Counted from the stretch's first letter, positions 7,516 through 17,051 are shown. The stretch is DNA of 64,000 nucleotides from Vibrio maritimus (GCF_021441885.1 NZ_CP090438.1:2232001-2296000); one strand, 5' to 3'. The notes: generated by a model from the letters alone, not told the origin. Numbers and translations are program-made.

Positions 7516-9399
7516 CTAGATCTTAAAGCGACCAATCTCACTTTCAAGCTTCTGAGACAAATCAGACAGCTCTACCGCTTGCTGAGCTGCTTCTTGCGCT
7601 TCTTCTGCTAATTCGTCCGATACATCACGAATGCCTTGCGTATTGCGAGTGATCTCTGAGGTCACAGACGCTTGCTCTTCAGCCGCTGTTGCGATTTGTG
7701 CGGCCATGTCACTGATCTGCTCTACGGCTGCATGGATTTGTGTCAGGCTTGCCGCTGCACTGTTCGCATCATCCACACTGGTTTCCGCCAGACCACGACT
7801 ATCACCCATGATACCCACTGCTTTCGCTGTCGTCGCCTGCAGGGTCTCAATCGTGCTCTGGATCTCTTGTGTCGACGCATGTGTACGCTGACTCAATACG
7901 CGAACTTCATCAGCAACGACCGCAAAACCTCGCCCTTGTTCACCCGCGCGAGCTGCTTCAATAGCTGCATTAAGTGCTAGCAAGTTTGTCTGCTCGGCAA
8001 TGTCTTGGATGGTTGACAGGATAGTGTTGATGCTATTGCCATGAATCTCAAGCTCTTGAATGACAGACGTTGCCACGTCTACTTCCGCTGCTAGATTCTG
8101 AATTGAGCTTTGAGTTTGAGATACTTGACCCGCACCATGCGTACTTGCACCAACCGCTTCTGAGGAATTTGAAGCCGTCATATCAGCATTATTTGCGATC
8201 TCTTGAGTCGCAGCAGCCATCTCGTTGATCGCTGTCGCGACCATGTTGATCTCATCTTGCTGGGTCTGAATTCGCTGGCTTCTCACGCGAGCATGGGTTG
8301 CGGTGTCTTTGGCTTGGTCCGAAAGTGCAACAGATACGTCTTTCAAATGCATGACAGTTTCATGCATGTAGCTCACGAAGGTGTTAAAGTTACGAGCCAA
8401 CTGCCCTACTTCATCTTTACTGCGCGGCTCTAGGCGCTGTGTTAAGTCACCTTCACCTGAAGCAATTTCTTTCAATGCTTTCGACACACGGGCAAGTTCG
8501 TTAACAAGGAAGCTCATTAGCCACGATGCGATAATTGCGACAAACACCAAGACAATCACAGAGGTAATAATAAGCTGTGTCAGTGCGGTTTTATGACCCG
8601 CTAGCTCGGTTTCTTTGTCCAACTCAATCGCAAATACCCAGTTAGTGCCCGGAACCTGAGAAAAGAACATCAGCTTTTCTGAGCCACTGAGTGTAACGTC
8701 AAGAATGGAGCGATCAGCCACTTTCTGTTGAATGGTTTGGGTATTAAAGTTTTGCCCCAATGCCGTCACAGGCTTAAGAAGCAATGACTTGTTCGGGTGT
8801 GCTAAGAATGTGCCATTGGTCAAGTCAATGAGCATTGCACTCGCATTCTTACCAACGTTAAGACTAATAACATCATCAACCAACTGGTCAATGAGTACAT
8901 CGGCACCAACGATACCAGCCAGACGACCATTCGTTCTTACTGGTTCAGCAATGGTCACCAACAACGCGTTGGTTATTGCGTCTTGATACGCTTCGGTGAT
9001 GATTTGCTTGTTCGCTGCTTTTGCATCTTGGTACCAAGGGCGGGTTCTTGGGTCATAATCCGCACGATTGCGCTCAGGGTGTGAGCGATGCATTTCACCA
9101 CTTGGTGTGCCAAAGAAGATATCATCAAAACCACCAGCAATTCGGGCTTGTTGAAGGTAAGGTACTTTATCTTGCTCACCGGCAAAACCATTGAAGGCAC
9201 TGGCGATCTTAGTTCGAATATCTACCCAGTTTTTAATGCCTTCCACTGCAGCATAAGAAACATTGTGGGCACGTGCATTAATCGCAGCATTGGTTTGAGA
9301 GGATAATTGATTGGCAGCGAGTATGGTTAAAGCGACTGCCATAAGAACAACTGCGCTTAAGGTCGCAGCAATTAGCTTTTGTCGTAATGATAAGTTCAT
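7516..9399 (-). CDS. Methyl-accepting chemotaxis protein with Cache sensor
   Basis: Inner-membrane chemoreceptor of 627 aa. TM1 is about 8-30. A periplasmic dCache-type domain (about 35-275) includes DPRTRPWYQDAKAANK, the ligand-site motif of amino-acid-sensing Cache domains, and GIVGADVLIDQLV. TM2 is about 275-298, a HAMP domain follows (about 300-352), and the cytoplasmic signalling tip contains the CheA/CheW-contact hairpin (IAEQTNLLALNAAIEAARAG, with GRGFAVVADEVRVLS after it). It should signal to CheA. An organic acid or amino acid ligand is likely but not provable from sequence. Monocistronic. Confidence 0.95.
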   Translation of the reverse strand: MNLSLRQKLIAATLSAVVLMAVALTILAANQLSSQTNAAINARAHNVSYAAVEGIKNWVDIRTKIASAFNGFAGEQDKVPYLQQARIAGGFDDIFFGTPSGEMHRSHPERNRADYDPRTRPWYQDAKAANKQIITEAYQDAITNALLVTIAEPVRTNGRLAGIVGADVLIDQLVDDVISLNVGKNASAMLIDLTNGTFLAHPNKSLLLKPVTALGQNFNTQTIQQKVADRSILDVTLSGSEKLMFFSQVPGTNWVFAIELDKETELAGHKTALTQLIITSVIVLVFVAIIASWLMSFLVNELARVSKALKEIASGEGDLTQRLEPRSKDEVGQLARNFNTFVSYMHETVMHLKDVSVALSDQAKDTATHARVRSQRIQTQQDEINMVATAINEMAAATQEIANNADMTASNSSEAVGASTHGAGQVSQTQSSIQNLAAEVDVATSVIQELEIHGNSINTILSTIQDIAEQTNLLALNAAIEAARAGEQGRGFAVVADEVRVLSQRTHASTQEIQSTIETLQATTAKAVGIMGDSRGLAETSVDDANSAAASLTQIHAAVEQISDMAAQIATAAEEQASVTSEITRNTQGIRDVSDELAEEAQEAAQQAVELSDLSQKLESEIGRFKI

Positions 9400-9773
9400 A
9401 AATTATTATTCTGTTATTTATAGGATTGGAACGCCATTCAGTGTAATTATGAATATTTGAAAGGCGGCTGAATAATATACATATTCGACCGCAAAATCGA
9501 GAGCCAATATATTGACTTAGTTGAATAAAACCGCGTCACAATATTGACCATTTCAAAGACTAAATCAATGGTTGCAAATATGATTGGTTGATTATTAAGC
9601 CGACACAATTATACTCGGCGAAATTACTACTTTCTTGAGACGCCGATATGCAAGTCTGCTGTATTCAACTCGCTCTACCGGTCGTCGTCATCGCATATCT
9701 TAAACGACCTTTTATTCACTAGCTGTTCAGTTTGCCTAAACATTCAAATTAAACGCAAATTGGAGACATTAAT
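9400..9773. other. Intergenic region between divergent MCP and acetyltransferase genes
   Basis: 374 AT-rich bases with no ORF. It holds a possible sigma28 promoter for the chemoreceptor at 9612-9638 and the GGAG ribosome site of the acetyltransferase at 9762-9765. Nothing else recognised. Confidence 0.5.
9612..9638 (-). promoter_or_regulatory. Possible sigma28 (FliA) promoter for the chemoreceptor
   Basis: Read on the minus strand: TCAAGAAA, 11 bases, GCCGAGTA. The flagellar sigma28 pattern is TAAAGTTT-N11-GCCGATAA, so the spacing is right and the -10 core GCCGA is intact, but the -35 is weak. It lies about 210 bases upstream of the MCP start. Confidence 0.35.
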
Positions 9774-10403
9774 GTGAATAACAAACATTGGACTCGTTTT
9801 GAACTGCTGCATCAAACCGTCAAAAACAAGAATATCCACATCAAAGGTACGCACAGTTACTACAGCGATGCCTATGATGATGGCTTTGAAAGCTCTGTCG
9901 TGCGTTATTTGCACGGCGACGAGGTAACAAAAGACCGTCAACCGCGCTGGGCAGTTGATCAGCTCTACATTGGAGACTATGTCTGTATTGGTGCCGAAGC
10001 CGTTATCCTAATGGGGGGCAATCATACGCACCGCGCAGACTGGTTCTCTCTCTATCCCTTTATGGACGTGATCGATGAAGCATATCAATCTAAAGGTGAT
10101 ACGCACATTCAAGATGGCGCCTGGATAGGTATGAGAGCGATGATTATGCCAGGGATAACTTTGGGCGAAGGCGCGGTTGTCGCCGCAAACAGTGTGGTGA
10201 CGAAAGATGTGCCCGCATACGGGGTTGTTGGTGGTAATCCAGCGAAGCTTATCAAGCATCGTTTCGACGATCAAACCATTAAGCGTCTTTTAAAGCTTAA
10301 TATCTACTCTTGGAGCCCAGATAAGTTTGAAGCGCTAAAGCCACTGATATGCGCTTCTGACATCGATGCGCTAGAGCAAGCAAGCCGCACCTTCAAAGGA
10401 TAA
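9774..10403 (+). CDS. CatB/Vat-like hexapeptide O-acetyltransferase
   Basis: Left-handed beta-helix acetyltransferase of the xenobiotic acetyltransferase (CatB/Vat) type, 209 aa, acetyl-CoA dependent and cytoplasmic. The GTG start at 9774 has GGAG nine bases upstream; the overlapping ATG at 9772 runs into a stop. Hexapeptide repeats span about 55-165 (IGDYVCIGAEAVILMGG, DGAWIGMRAMIMPGITLGEG, AVVAANSVVTKDVP). The histidine of GGNHTHRADWFS matches the catalytic His region, and VVGGNPAKLIKHRF ends the helix. Members acetylate chloramphenicol or streptogramin A, but chromosomal Vibrio versions need not confer resistance. Real substrate unknown. Confidence 0.88.
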   Translation: MNNKHWTRFELLHQTVKNKNIHIKGTHSYYSDAYDDGFESSVVRYLHGDEVTKDRQPRWAVDQLYIGDYVCIGAEAVILMGGNHTHRADWFSLYPFMDVIDEAYQSKGDTHIQDGAWIGMRAMIMPGITLGEGAVVAANSVVTKDVPAYGVVGGNPAKLIKHRFDDQTIKRLLKLNIYSWSPDKFEALKPLICASDIDALEQASRTFKG

Positions 10404-10432
10404 AAAAAGAGCGGTCAATGACCGCTCTTTTT
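10404..10432. terminator. Bidirectional terminator between acetyltransferase and BCCT genes
   Basis: AAAAGAGCGGTCA-ATGACCGCTCTTTTT, perfect stem with A and T runs on either side, between convergent genes. Confidence 0.9.
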
Positions 10433-10444
10433 CAAACTGCGCTT

Positions 10445-12016
10445 TTAGTACTTTTCAGTCTTCATACCCATCAATAGGCTGACACACATCATAAGTAGGA
10501 TTACCGTGAACGGAAGCGCTGATGAAATCGCGCCCGCTTGCAGTGCTGCTATCGCTTCATTACCACCAATCCAGAGCAAGGCAACGGCAATCGCACCTTC
10601 CATAAATGCCCAGAAGACGCGTTGAATAACAGGCGCATCCACTTTGCCACCGGCAGTGATACTGTCGATAACCAGTGAACCTGAGTCTGAAGAGGTAATA
10701 AAGAACACCAATACCAAGATTACCGCAATGATAGATAGCATCGTGCCCATAGGCAGTGCATCAAACATTTCAAACATCGCTAACGGAACATCTCGCAGTC
10801 CATTCGCACCCAAGGTACCAACTTGGTTGATAACTTGGTCGATAGCCAAACCACCAAATACAGACATCCAGATGATTGTCACGGTAGTAGGCACAATCAG
10901 AACCGCAGTAATAAACTCACGTACCGTACGACCTTTCGACACACGCGCGATGAACATACCTACGAATGGTGACCAAGAAATCCACCACGCCCAATAGAAT
11001 ACCGTCCAACCGTGCATCCACGCTTCGTCTTCACGACCATGCGGGTTACTCAATGGGATAATGTTCTTGAGGTAAGCGAATAGCGTGTCTGGAATAGCGG
11101 CAAATGTCACTGCATAACCGATGATCGCAACGAGGATGAGCAGTAGAAACGCCACGATCATATTAATGTTACTGATGACTTTCACACCACCATCAATACC
11201 ACGCAGAACTGAAACAACAGCAAGAAGCGTAACAACCGCGATAACAATCACTTGCATCGTCATGCTGGCCTCAATGCCAAACACGTGCTGGATACCACTC
11301 GCTGCTTGCTGAGCCCCGAGGCCCAAAGAAGTAGCAAGGCCAAATAAGGTCGCCAGAACCGCTAGAATATCAACAACGTGACCAGCCCACCCCCACGCTC
11401 TATCACCTAAAATTGGATAGAAAATCGAGCGCATTGATAGCGGCAGTCCTTTGTTATAGGCGAAGAATGCGAGAGACAGCGCTACAACACCATAGATAGC
11501 CCACGGGTGCAGACCCCAGTGGAACATCACAGCACCCATCGCGAGCTCTTTTGCCTGCTCTGTGTTGGCTTCTACGCCGAGCGGTGTCTCATACCAACCG
11601 GTAAAGTAAGCGACTGGCTCAGCCACACTCCAGAACATCAAGCCGATGCCCATACCGGCAGCGAATAGCATGGCAAGCCATGACATAAACGAGTAGTCAG
11701 CCACTGCATCGGTACCACCGAGTCGGATTTTACCAAACGGTGTCACGATCAAAGCTAAGCAGAACACAACAAAAATGTTGCCTGACCACATAAACAACCA
11801 GTCGAATTTATTGATGATACTCCACTTGATGCCATCGAGTGCAGACTTCGCTGTATCCGCATCAACGATCACGGTCATTACTAGGAGCAGCGCGATAAAA
11901 CCTGCGCTAATTCCGAATACAGGGTTATGTACATCAAACCCCCACTTCTGGACATTATCCTGTCCTATGGTGTAGTCAGTACTATCAATACTGTACTTAT
12001 CAATACCCTTTGTCAT
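10445..12016 (-). CDS. BCCT-family compatible-solute transporter
   Basis: Inner-membrane betaine/carnitine/choline family carrier, 523 aa with about 12 TM segments. It takes up compatible solutes such as glycine betaine at high salinity, driven by Na+ or H+. The family hallmark is clear: AAGMGIGLMFWSVAEP in TM3 (glycine-rich unwound region) and the Trp-rich TM8 segment FYWAWWISWSPFVGMFIARVSKGRT. ITSSDSGSLV marks the conserved TM10 region. The adjacent upstream gene encodes a CosR-like MarR regulator, the arrangement known in V. cholerae (opuD/cosR) and V. parahaemolyticus (bccT3/cosR), so osmotic control is likely. A separate promoter is expected, since the cosR terminator lies between the genes. 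Confidence 0.93.
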   Translation of the reverse strand: MTKGIDKYSIDSTDYTIGQDNVQKWGFDVHNPVFGISAGFIALLLVMTVIVDADTAKSALDGIKWSIINKFDWLFMWSGNIFVVFCLALIVTPFGKIRLGGTDAVADYSFMSWLAMLFAAGMGIGLMFWSVAEPVAYFTGWYETPLGVEANTEQAKELAMGAVMFHWGLHPWAIYGVVALSLAFFAYNKGLPLSMRSIFYPILGDRAWGWAGHVVDILAVLATLFGLATSLGLGAQQAASGIQHVFGIEASMTMQVIVIAVVTLLAVVSVLRGIDGGVKVISNINMIVAFLLLILVAIIGYAVTFAAIPDTLFAYLKNIIPLSNPHGREDEAWMHGWTVFYWAWWISWSPFVGMFIARVSKGRTVREFITAVLIVPTTVTIIWMSVFGGLAIDQVINQVGTLGANGLRDVPLAMFEMFDALPMGTMLSIIAVILVLVFFITSSDSGSLVIDSITAGGKVDAPVIQRVFWAFMEGAIAVALLWIGGNEAIAALQAGAISSALPFTVILLMMCVSLLMGMKTEKY

Positions 12017-12345
12017 TAATCCTCTCTATGACTAAATTGCTTCTAACTCAAAGCATTTAATGTTCTATTTACGACGATATTGGCGTACAACAATCGCTGA
12101 GAACATGCATTAATCTACTTTTCGGCGCGTACTTTACCAAATTATAAGTGTAATTTCACGGCATGTAAGTTTTATGGCGATTTTTCACACAATCCTAGCC
12201 ACCTAAAAAATCATTAGTGTTCGAATGAGTATGCTTTATAAATGCAAATTTGAAGAAATAAAAAAGCGCATACGAACTCGTATGCGCCAAAAATAAGTAG
12301 CGTTAGTTTGATACGTTCAAACAGTAATTTTTGAGCCAACTACGC
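12017..12345. other. Intergenic region between cosR-like gene and BCCT gene
   Basis: Holds the terminator of the upstream MarR gene (12260-12289) and about 240 AT-rich bases that must contain the BCCT promoter and probably its osmotic operator. No ORF seen. Confidence 0.5.
12260..12289 (-). terminator. Terminator of the cosR-like gene
   Basis: On the minus strand GGCGCATACGA-GTT-CGTATGCGCTTTTTTATTTC: a 10-bp stem and T run, 57 bases after the MarR stop. Confidence 0.85.
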
Positions 12346-12834
12346 CTAGTTTTTCGATATATTGCTGTCTAGCTGCAGTACAGGTGCAGCGTCGATATCA
12401 TCGGCATTCATCATTAGAGAGATGCGCTGAATAGACGAGAGCAGTAGCGTTTGCTCCCAACTTTCTAGTGCTTGAAACTTCTGTACAAAGTTATCCTGTA
12501 GTGGCGGCGGTGAGCTCTTTAGCACCTCTTCACCTTTTGCTGTCAGCACCGCATGAACTTTTCTTTTATCTTGCTGGCTTCTTACTCGCTGCACATACTC
12601 TTGCGCTTCTAATCTATCTATGATGGTCGTTGCGGTGGCTTGACTGATGTTTGTCGAGTTAGAGAGTTCACGAATTGTCACATCACCCATGTCTCGGATG
12701 GTGTTCATAAGGATTAACTGTGGTCCCGTTAGGCCACACTCTTTCTTTAGTTTCTTAGAATGTAGGTCGATAGCTCGAATGATTTGACGTAACGCTACTA
12801 AGACTTCTTCGTGTTTTTCCAAAACTTGTTCCAA
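12346..12834 (-). CDS. cosR: MarR-family regulator, CosR-like
   Basis: Winged-helix dimeric repressor of 162 aa. The DNA-binding part is visible at about 55-105 (TIRELSNSTNISQATATTIIDRLEAQEYVQRVRSQQDKRKV, with the wing at RSQQDKRKV). N- and C-terminal helices form the dimer interface. CosR of V. cholerae and V. parahaemolyticus is a MarR protein encoded beside a BCCT carrier and represses ectoine synthesis and solute uptake genes at low salinity; the same neighbourhood here supports the name. No ligand pocket assignment was attempted. Certain as MarR family, probable as CosR. Confidence 0.8.
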   Translation of the reverse strand: MEQVLEKHEEVLVALRQIIRAIDLHSKKLKKECGLTGPQLILMNTIRDMGDVTIRELSNSTNISQATATTIIDRLEAQEYVQRVRSQQDKRKVHAVLTAKGEEVLKSSPPPLQDNFVQKFQALESWEQTLLLSSIQRISLMMNADDIDAAPVLQLDSNISKN

Positions 12835-12956
12835 ACGTTCACTGATATTGGGCGCACTTTATAACAGAAGTTTGCTATTGATGCGTAGGTTATTTGATAA
12901 AAATGCGATGGGAGTACGTTGCGGGCGCGCTGTAGTTGGTTACGTAGTTGCTGTAA

Positions 12957-13006
12957 CTGCATCGCACTGTACCCCCTCTAGCTCCCCCTAAATTAGGGGG
13001 AGAACC
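12957..13006 (-). repeat. REP-like palindromic element, copy 2 (inverted)
   Basis: ACCCCCTCTAG then CTCCCCCTAA-A-TTAGGGGGAG, the reverse-orientation counterpart of the element at 7406-7480. It lies just after the stop of the response regulator gene and may also terminate its transcript. Confidence 0.8.
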
Positions 13007-13011
13007 TAAGG

Positions 13012-13647
13012 CTACGACAAACCATTCTCTAACGCGTATTTCGCGAGCTCTGCGGTAGAGTGAAGATCCAACTTGTGTTTGATGTTCTGACGGTGCGTTT
13101 CTACTGTTCGATAAGAGATGTTCAGTAGCTGCGCTATCTTTTTACTGCTGCAACCTTGAGCTACGAGCTTAAGCACACTCTCTTCCCTTCTGCTTAGTGG
13201 ATTGGACTTCGCCGCGGTTGGTGTGATCTCTTGCGAGAACAGGGTCTGTGTTACAGACTCGCAGAAGTAGGTTGAACCTTGGTGGACTGTTTTTATTGCC
13301 TGCACCATCTTCTCAGCGGAGATCTCTTTTAGCATATAGCCTACCGCTCCAGCCTGCATGACTTTCATAATGTACTCGCGATTATCGTGCATGGTAAGCA
13401 TAAGTACGCGCACAAAAGGCAGTTCTGTTTTTAGCAACTCGGTGGCTTCGATGCCGTTCATGATCGGCATGCTCACGTCCATCAACACTACGTCTGGCAC
13501 CGTTTGCTTTACGACTTCTACCGCTTCTAAGCCATTACTTGCTGTCGCTACGACATGAATGTCGGGCTCTCGCTCTAGTCGAGCCATGAACCCCTCGAGC
13601 ACAACTTGATGATCATCGACAATAACAACTCTGATTTGGTCGCTCAT
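13012..13647 (-). CDS. NarL/FixJ-type response regulator
   Basis: DNA-binding response regulator, 211 aa. Receiver domain (about 1-120): acidic pair DD in VVIVDDHQ, phospho-acceptor Asp in VVLMDVSMPIMNG, Lys in YMLKEIS. C-terminal LuxR-type HTH (about 145-205): LSRREESVLKLVAQGCSSKKIAQLLNIS in pieces, followed by RTVETHRQNI. The ATG at 13647 overlaps the kinase stop codon (TGATG), indicating translational coupling. With the kinase it forms a pair next to the TRAP transporter genes, whose upstream region has a NarL-type 7-2-7 dyad, so transporter control is the likely role. Confidence 0.92.
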   Translation of the reverse strand: MSDQIRVVIVDDHQVVLEGFMARLEREPDIHVVATASNGLEAVEVVKQTVPDVVLMDVSMPIMNGIEATELLKTELPFVRVLMLTMHDNREYIMKVMQAGAVGYMLKEISAEKMVQAIKTVHQGSTYFCESVTQTLFSQEITPTAAKSNPLSRREESVLKLVAQGCSSKKIAQLLNISYRTVETHRQNIKHKLDLHSTAELAKYALENGLS

Positions 13648-14996
13648 CACACCGCTCCTTCCAAGTTCAATAACACCGTTATCTCTGTTCCTTTTCCGTA
13701 TTCGCTAATCAGTTCAAACTCACCGCCGATAAACTCTACCCGCTCTCGCATGTTTCTGAGCCCTATTCCACGGCTATTCATAGCATTGCCAACATCGAAC
13801 CCTATTCCGTCATCGGTAACAATGAGCTGCAAGACATCCCCAAAGTGTTTGAGGAAAACCGTCACATTGGTGGCATTCGCATGTTTCTCAATATTATTCA
13901 GAGATTCCTGAACCACACGGTAAAGTGTAGTCGCCACTTCGGATTTAAGCTTTGGCGTCTTCGCATCCAGCACCAACTCAGTGTTCGCCATAGAGTAAGT
14001 TCTAAAGTCTTGAAGCAAGGTAGTAATCGCCGCTTCAAGACCAATATCATCAAGTGCACTGGGTCTTAAATGATGGGAAATACGACGCACTTCCATGATA
14101 GCTTCCGACAGCGATGATTGAGACTGCTTAAGGTGCCCCATCGAACGCTCATCGACATCTCGAGTATCGAGCAACTCCAGATGACACTTACTCGATACCA
14201 GTAACTGGTTCACACCATCGTGGAGTTCTCTCGCTAGGTGTTTACGCTCATCCTCCTGAAACATTACCGTTTTATGAGCGAGCTCTTTCAAATTCTTATC
14301 GGCAAGTTTATGTTCATGCCAGTTGATGGCGAGCGTCAAAACAATAATGACAGCAACAGTCACAGCAAAAATAGTGACGATGGAAAACATGGTGGTTTCG
14401 ATGTTCTTGTCTATTGCTGCACGCAGCACCGCCACTTCTTGTGCCACGTCCTCAATATAAAGCCCAGTTCCTATCATCCACTCCCATTTATCCAGCCATG
14501 CAGCATAACTAAGCTTTGTCACCGTCTCGCCAGTAGACGGTTTTTGCCACAAGTATTGGTGAAAGCCTCCCCCCGCTTGAGCTTGGAATAACAAGGCTTC
14601 AATCAGATAGTCACCATCTTGGTCTTGGAGTTTGAGTAAGTTGCGCCCAACCAGCTCAGGAAGAATCGGATGTACTAGATTGGTGCCGTGCTTGTCGTAG
14701 GCAAAAAAGTAACCATCAGAGCCATATCGAAGACGGTTAAGCGTCTCTCTGACTTCGTTCTTTGCTTCTTCTTCGGACAAAGTAGGGTCATGATAGGCAT
14801 GGTCAATCGCATCGAAAGCAAGCTCAACGCTGTCCTTGAGCGCCGACTCTTTGGTACGAATCAAGCTCTCACGAAAGATGCTGATCTCATTCTCACCCAA
14901 TGCTTTTGCCTGATGAAGGGTTATCCAACTCACACTCGCGGTCACGATTATCAGTGGGATCAAGGTTAGCAGGATGAGCTTGGCTTTTAACGGCAT
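13647..14996 (-). CDS. Cache-domain sensor histidine kinase (HisKA_3 type)
   Basis: Membrane sensor kinase, 449 aa. TM1 is about 5-27. A periplasmic single Cache (sCache_2) domain spans about 30-200, with YGSDGYFFAYDKHGTNLVHP and WEWMIGTGLYIEDV, the typical organic-acid-sensing fold. TM2 is about 203-225. The HisKA_3 dimerization segment has ERKHLARELHDGVNQLLVSS, in which His is the phosphorylated residue, and the HATPase domain has VVQESLNNIEKHA, DDGIGFD and GIGLRNMRERVEF. sCache_2 sensors commonly bind small carboxylates, in keeping with the TRAP carboxylate transporter encoded upstream on the same strand. Confidence 0.93.
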   Translation of the reverse strand: MPLKAKLILLTLIPLIIVTASVSWITLHQAKALGENEISIFRESLIRTKESALKDSVELAFDAIDHAYHDPTLSEEEAKNEVRETLNRLRYGSDGYFFAYDKHGTNLVHPILPELVGRNLLKLQDQDGDYLIEALLFQAQAGGGFHQYLWQKPSTGETVTKLSYAAWLDKWEWMIGTGLYIEDVAQEVAVLRAAIDKNIETTMFSIVTIFAVTVAVIIVLTLAINWHEHKLADKNLKELAHKTVMFQEDERKHLARELHDGVNQLLVSSKCHLELLDTRDVDERSMGHLKQSQSSLSEAIMEVRRISHHLRPSALDDIGLEAAITTLLQDFRTYSMANTELVLDAKTPKLKSEVATTLYRVVQESLNNIEKHANATNVTVFLKHFGDVLQLIVTDDGIGFDVGNAMNSRGIGLRNMRERVEFIGGEFELISEYGKGTEITVLLNLEGAV

Positions 14997-15052
14997 AGAA
15001 GTCCTTTACTACGGTCGTCCTGACAAATCTGGTAAGCGCTCACTCAACAGAC

Positions 15053-15082
15053 AAAGCTGCACTAAGTGCAGCTTTTCTTTTT
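15053..15082. terminator. Hairpin between dctM and the kinase gene
   Basis: AAAGCTGCACT-TA-AGTGCAGCTTT stem between the TRAP operon and the two-component genes. The T run is better on the plus strand, so in the direction of the genes it may be only a partial terminator. Confidence 0.5.
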
Positions 15083-15144
15083 CATTAACATTACCAATCA
15101 GTTGCAATGAAATGAATCTCTAGACTGAGCTAACGCAGACCTGA

Positions 15145-16428
15145 TCACATTCCATAGAATTCTGGGAACATGAGGATCGAGGCGAGCACCACTATCTGAA
15201 TCGCAATGAAAGGCATAACGCCGCGATAGATGTCTCTCGTTGTAACCCCATTTGGTGCGACCCCTTTTAGATAGAATAGACTAAAGCCAAATGGCGGCGT
15301 CAAGAAGGAGGTCTGCAGGTTCATCGCAATCAAAATCGCAAACCAGGTCATATTGATGCCAAGCAACTCGGCAACGGGTGCAATCATCGGCACGATAATG
15401 AAACAGATTTCTACGAAGTCGATAAAGAAGCCAAGGATTAAGATAACTACCATGGTAATGATCAAGAAGCCCCACTTCTCACCCGGCAACTCTAGCATCC
15501 ACTCTTCCACCAGCATATCACCGCCAGTATAGGTAAATGCCATTGAGAACGCTGTCGCACCCAGAAGGATAGCAAAGACCATTGCGGTTACTTTTACTGT
15601 TTCCTTCGATGCATCGTAAAGCATGCTCCAACTAAACTGTCGATAGACAAGTGACAGTACAATCGCACCAGCGCCACCAAGAGCTGCCGATTCTGTCGGT
15701 GTGGCAATGCCAGCGAAAATTGAGCCAAGTACGACAACAATCAGCGCAAGCGGAGGAATAATCGCCTTAAGCGCGGTCTTTACCTCTTCTGAGCGAGAAA
15801 TCGACTCATCACGAGGAATTGGCTGAGCGCTTTCTGGGTTTAACTTAGCAAAAATCAAAATGTAGAGAACGTAAGCACCAACAAGCACAAAGCCGGGCCA
15901 CAAGGCAGCTTGGAACAGGTCACCAACAGGTACACCCAATACATCACCCAGTAGGATCAAGACAATCGAAGGTGGAATAATCTGACCTAGGGTACCCGAT
16001 GCGCAAATCGTGCCGCACGCGAGACCTTTGTCGTAGTTATACTTAAGCATAACTGGCAGTGAGATAAGCCCCATTGCTACAACGGATGCACCCACAACAC
16101 CCGTCGAGGCAGCCAGCAGTGCGCCTACCAAAACGGTAGAGATTGCGATACCACCACGCACACCACCAAACAGACGCCCCATAGACTCAAGTAGCTGCTC
16201 TGCCAAACGGGTTTTCTGAAGAACGAGCCCCATAAACACGAACAGTGGGACGGCCATCAATACCGTATTCTCCATAATGGATTGAATGCGATAAGGCATA
16301 AAGGCGAACATGTCCATGCCTTCCGCCCACACACCGAAGATGAGTGCTATACCACCGAAGGTGAACGCAACGGGAAAACCGAGAAGTAGCGCGAATAAGG
16401 CTACAAAAAACATCACAATACCGATCAT
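15145..16428 (-). CDS. dctM: TRAP transporter large membrane subunit (DctM type)
   Basis: Inner-membrane transport subunit of a tripartite ATP-independent periplasmic transporter, 427 aa with about 12 TM segments. It carries out Na+-coupled uptake of the ligand delivered by the periplasmic protein. Typical DctM sequence: MAVPLFVFMGLVLQ, LLAASTGVVGASVVAMGLISLP, CASGTLGQIIPPSIVLILLGD and FVEICFIIVPMIAPV. Ten bases separate it from dctQ, so the two are translated from one message. Substrate is inferred from the binding protein, probably an organic or 2-oxo acid. Confidence 0.94.
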   Translation of the reverse strand: MIGIVMFFVALFALLLGFPVAFTFGGIALIFGVWAEGMDMFAFMPYRIQSIMENTVLMAVPLFVFMGLVLQKTRLAEQLLESMGRLFGGVRGGIAISTVLVGALLAASTGVVGASVVAMGLISLPVMLKYNYDKGLACGTICASGTLGQIIPPSIVLILLGDVLGVPVGDLFQAALWPGFVLVGAYVLYILIFAKLNPESAQPIPRDESISRSEEVKTALKAIIPPLALIVVVLGSIFAGIATPTESAALGGAGAIVLSLVYRQFSWSMLYDASKETVKVTAMVFAILLGATAFSMAFTYTGGDMLVEEWMLELPGEKWGFLIITMVVILILGFFIDFVEICFIIVPMIAPVAELLGINMTWFAILIAMNLQTSFLTPPFGFSLFYLKGVAPNGVTTRDIYRGVMPFIAIQIVVLASILMFPEFYGM

Positions 16429-16438
16429 GAAAATGTCC

Positions 16439-16981
16439 TTATTCTTTTGAGTCGGAAGATTTAGCGTACATGAGGTGCGGGTTAAACAGTTTGTTCAACG
16501 AGTGAAGAACCAAACCACAGCCAGCAATCGCCATGAAGAAGAATGAAAGTGGAATCATCGCTTTGATTACCCAGCGATAGGGTAGACCGCCTGGGTCGCC
16601 TGACATCTCACCAAGTTCAAAACTCTCTTTCGCGAAATCGATACCGAACCAAGCCACCAGTAGGCAAAATGGGAACAGAAATATAAAGGTGCCTAGAAGG
16701 TCAATAATGGCTTGAGCTTTCATCGATAAGCGTTCGTAGAACACGTCCACTCGTACATGCCCACCCGCTTTTATCGCGTAAGGTACACCAAGCAAGAACA
16801 CTGCCGAGAACAAATGCCACTCCATTTCTTGGAAGGCAATGGATACGTCGTTAAACACGTAGCGCATTACTACGTCATAAACCACGTTCACCAATAAAAG
16901 TAAGAAAAGAATACTGGATAACCAACCGAGAACATCGGCTACCTTGTTAAACAGTCTTTCAATGTAAATTAAACTACGCAT
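16439..16981 (-). CDS. dctQ: TRAP transporter small membrane subunit (DctQ type)
   Basis: Four-TM inner-membrane subunit, 180 aa, which pairs with DctM to form the permease. Hydrophobic stretches lie at about 18-40, 53-72, 92-112 and 137-160. HVRVDVFYERLS is the conserved DctQ loop (typically H-x-R-V-D). Located between dctP and dctM in the usual P-Q-M order. An attenuator-like hairpin lies upstream, at 17052-17077. Confidence 0.92.
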   Translation of the reverse strand: MRSLIYIERLFNKVADVLGWLSSILFLLLLVNVVYDVVMRYVFNDVSIAFQEMEWHLFSAVFLLGVPYAIKAGGHVRVDVFYERLSMKAQAIIDLLGTFIFLFPFCLLVAWFGIDFAKESFELGEMSGDPGGLPYRWVIKAMIPLSFFFMAIAGCGLVLHSLNKLFNPHLMYAKSSDSKE

Positions 16982-17051
16982 ACAACTTTCCGCCTATCCG
17001 CCAAGTTTCGTTAATAGTTATGATTTGGGGCGTATGACTAAGGGTTTGAAA

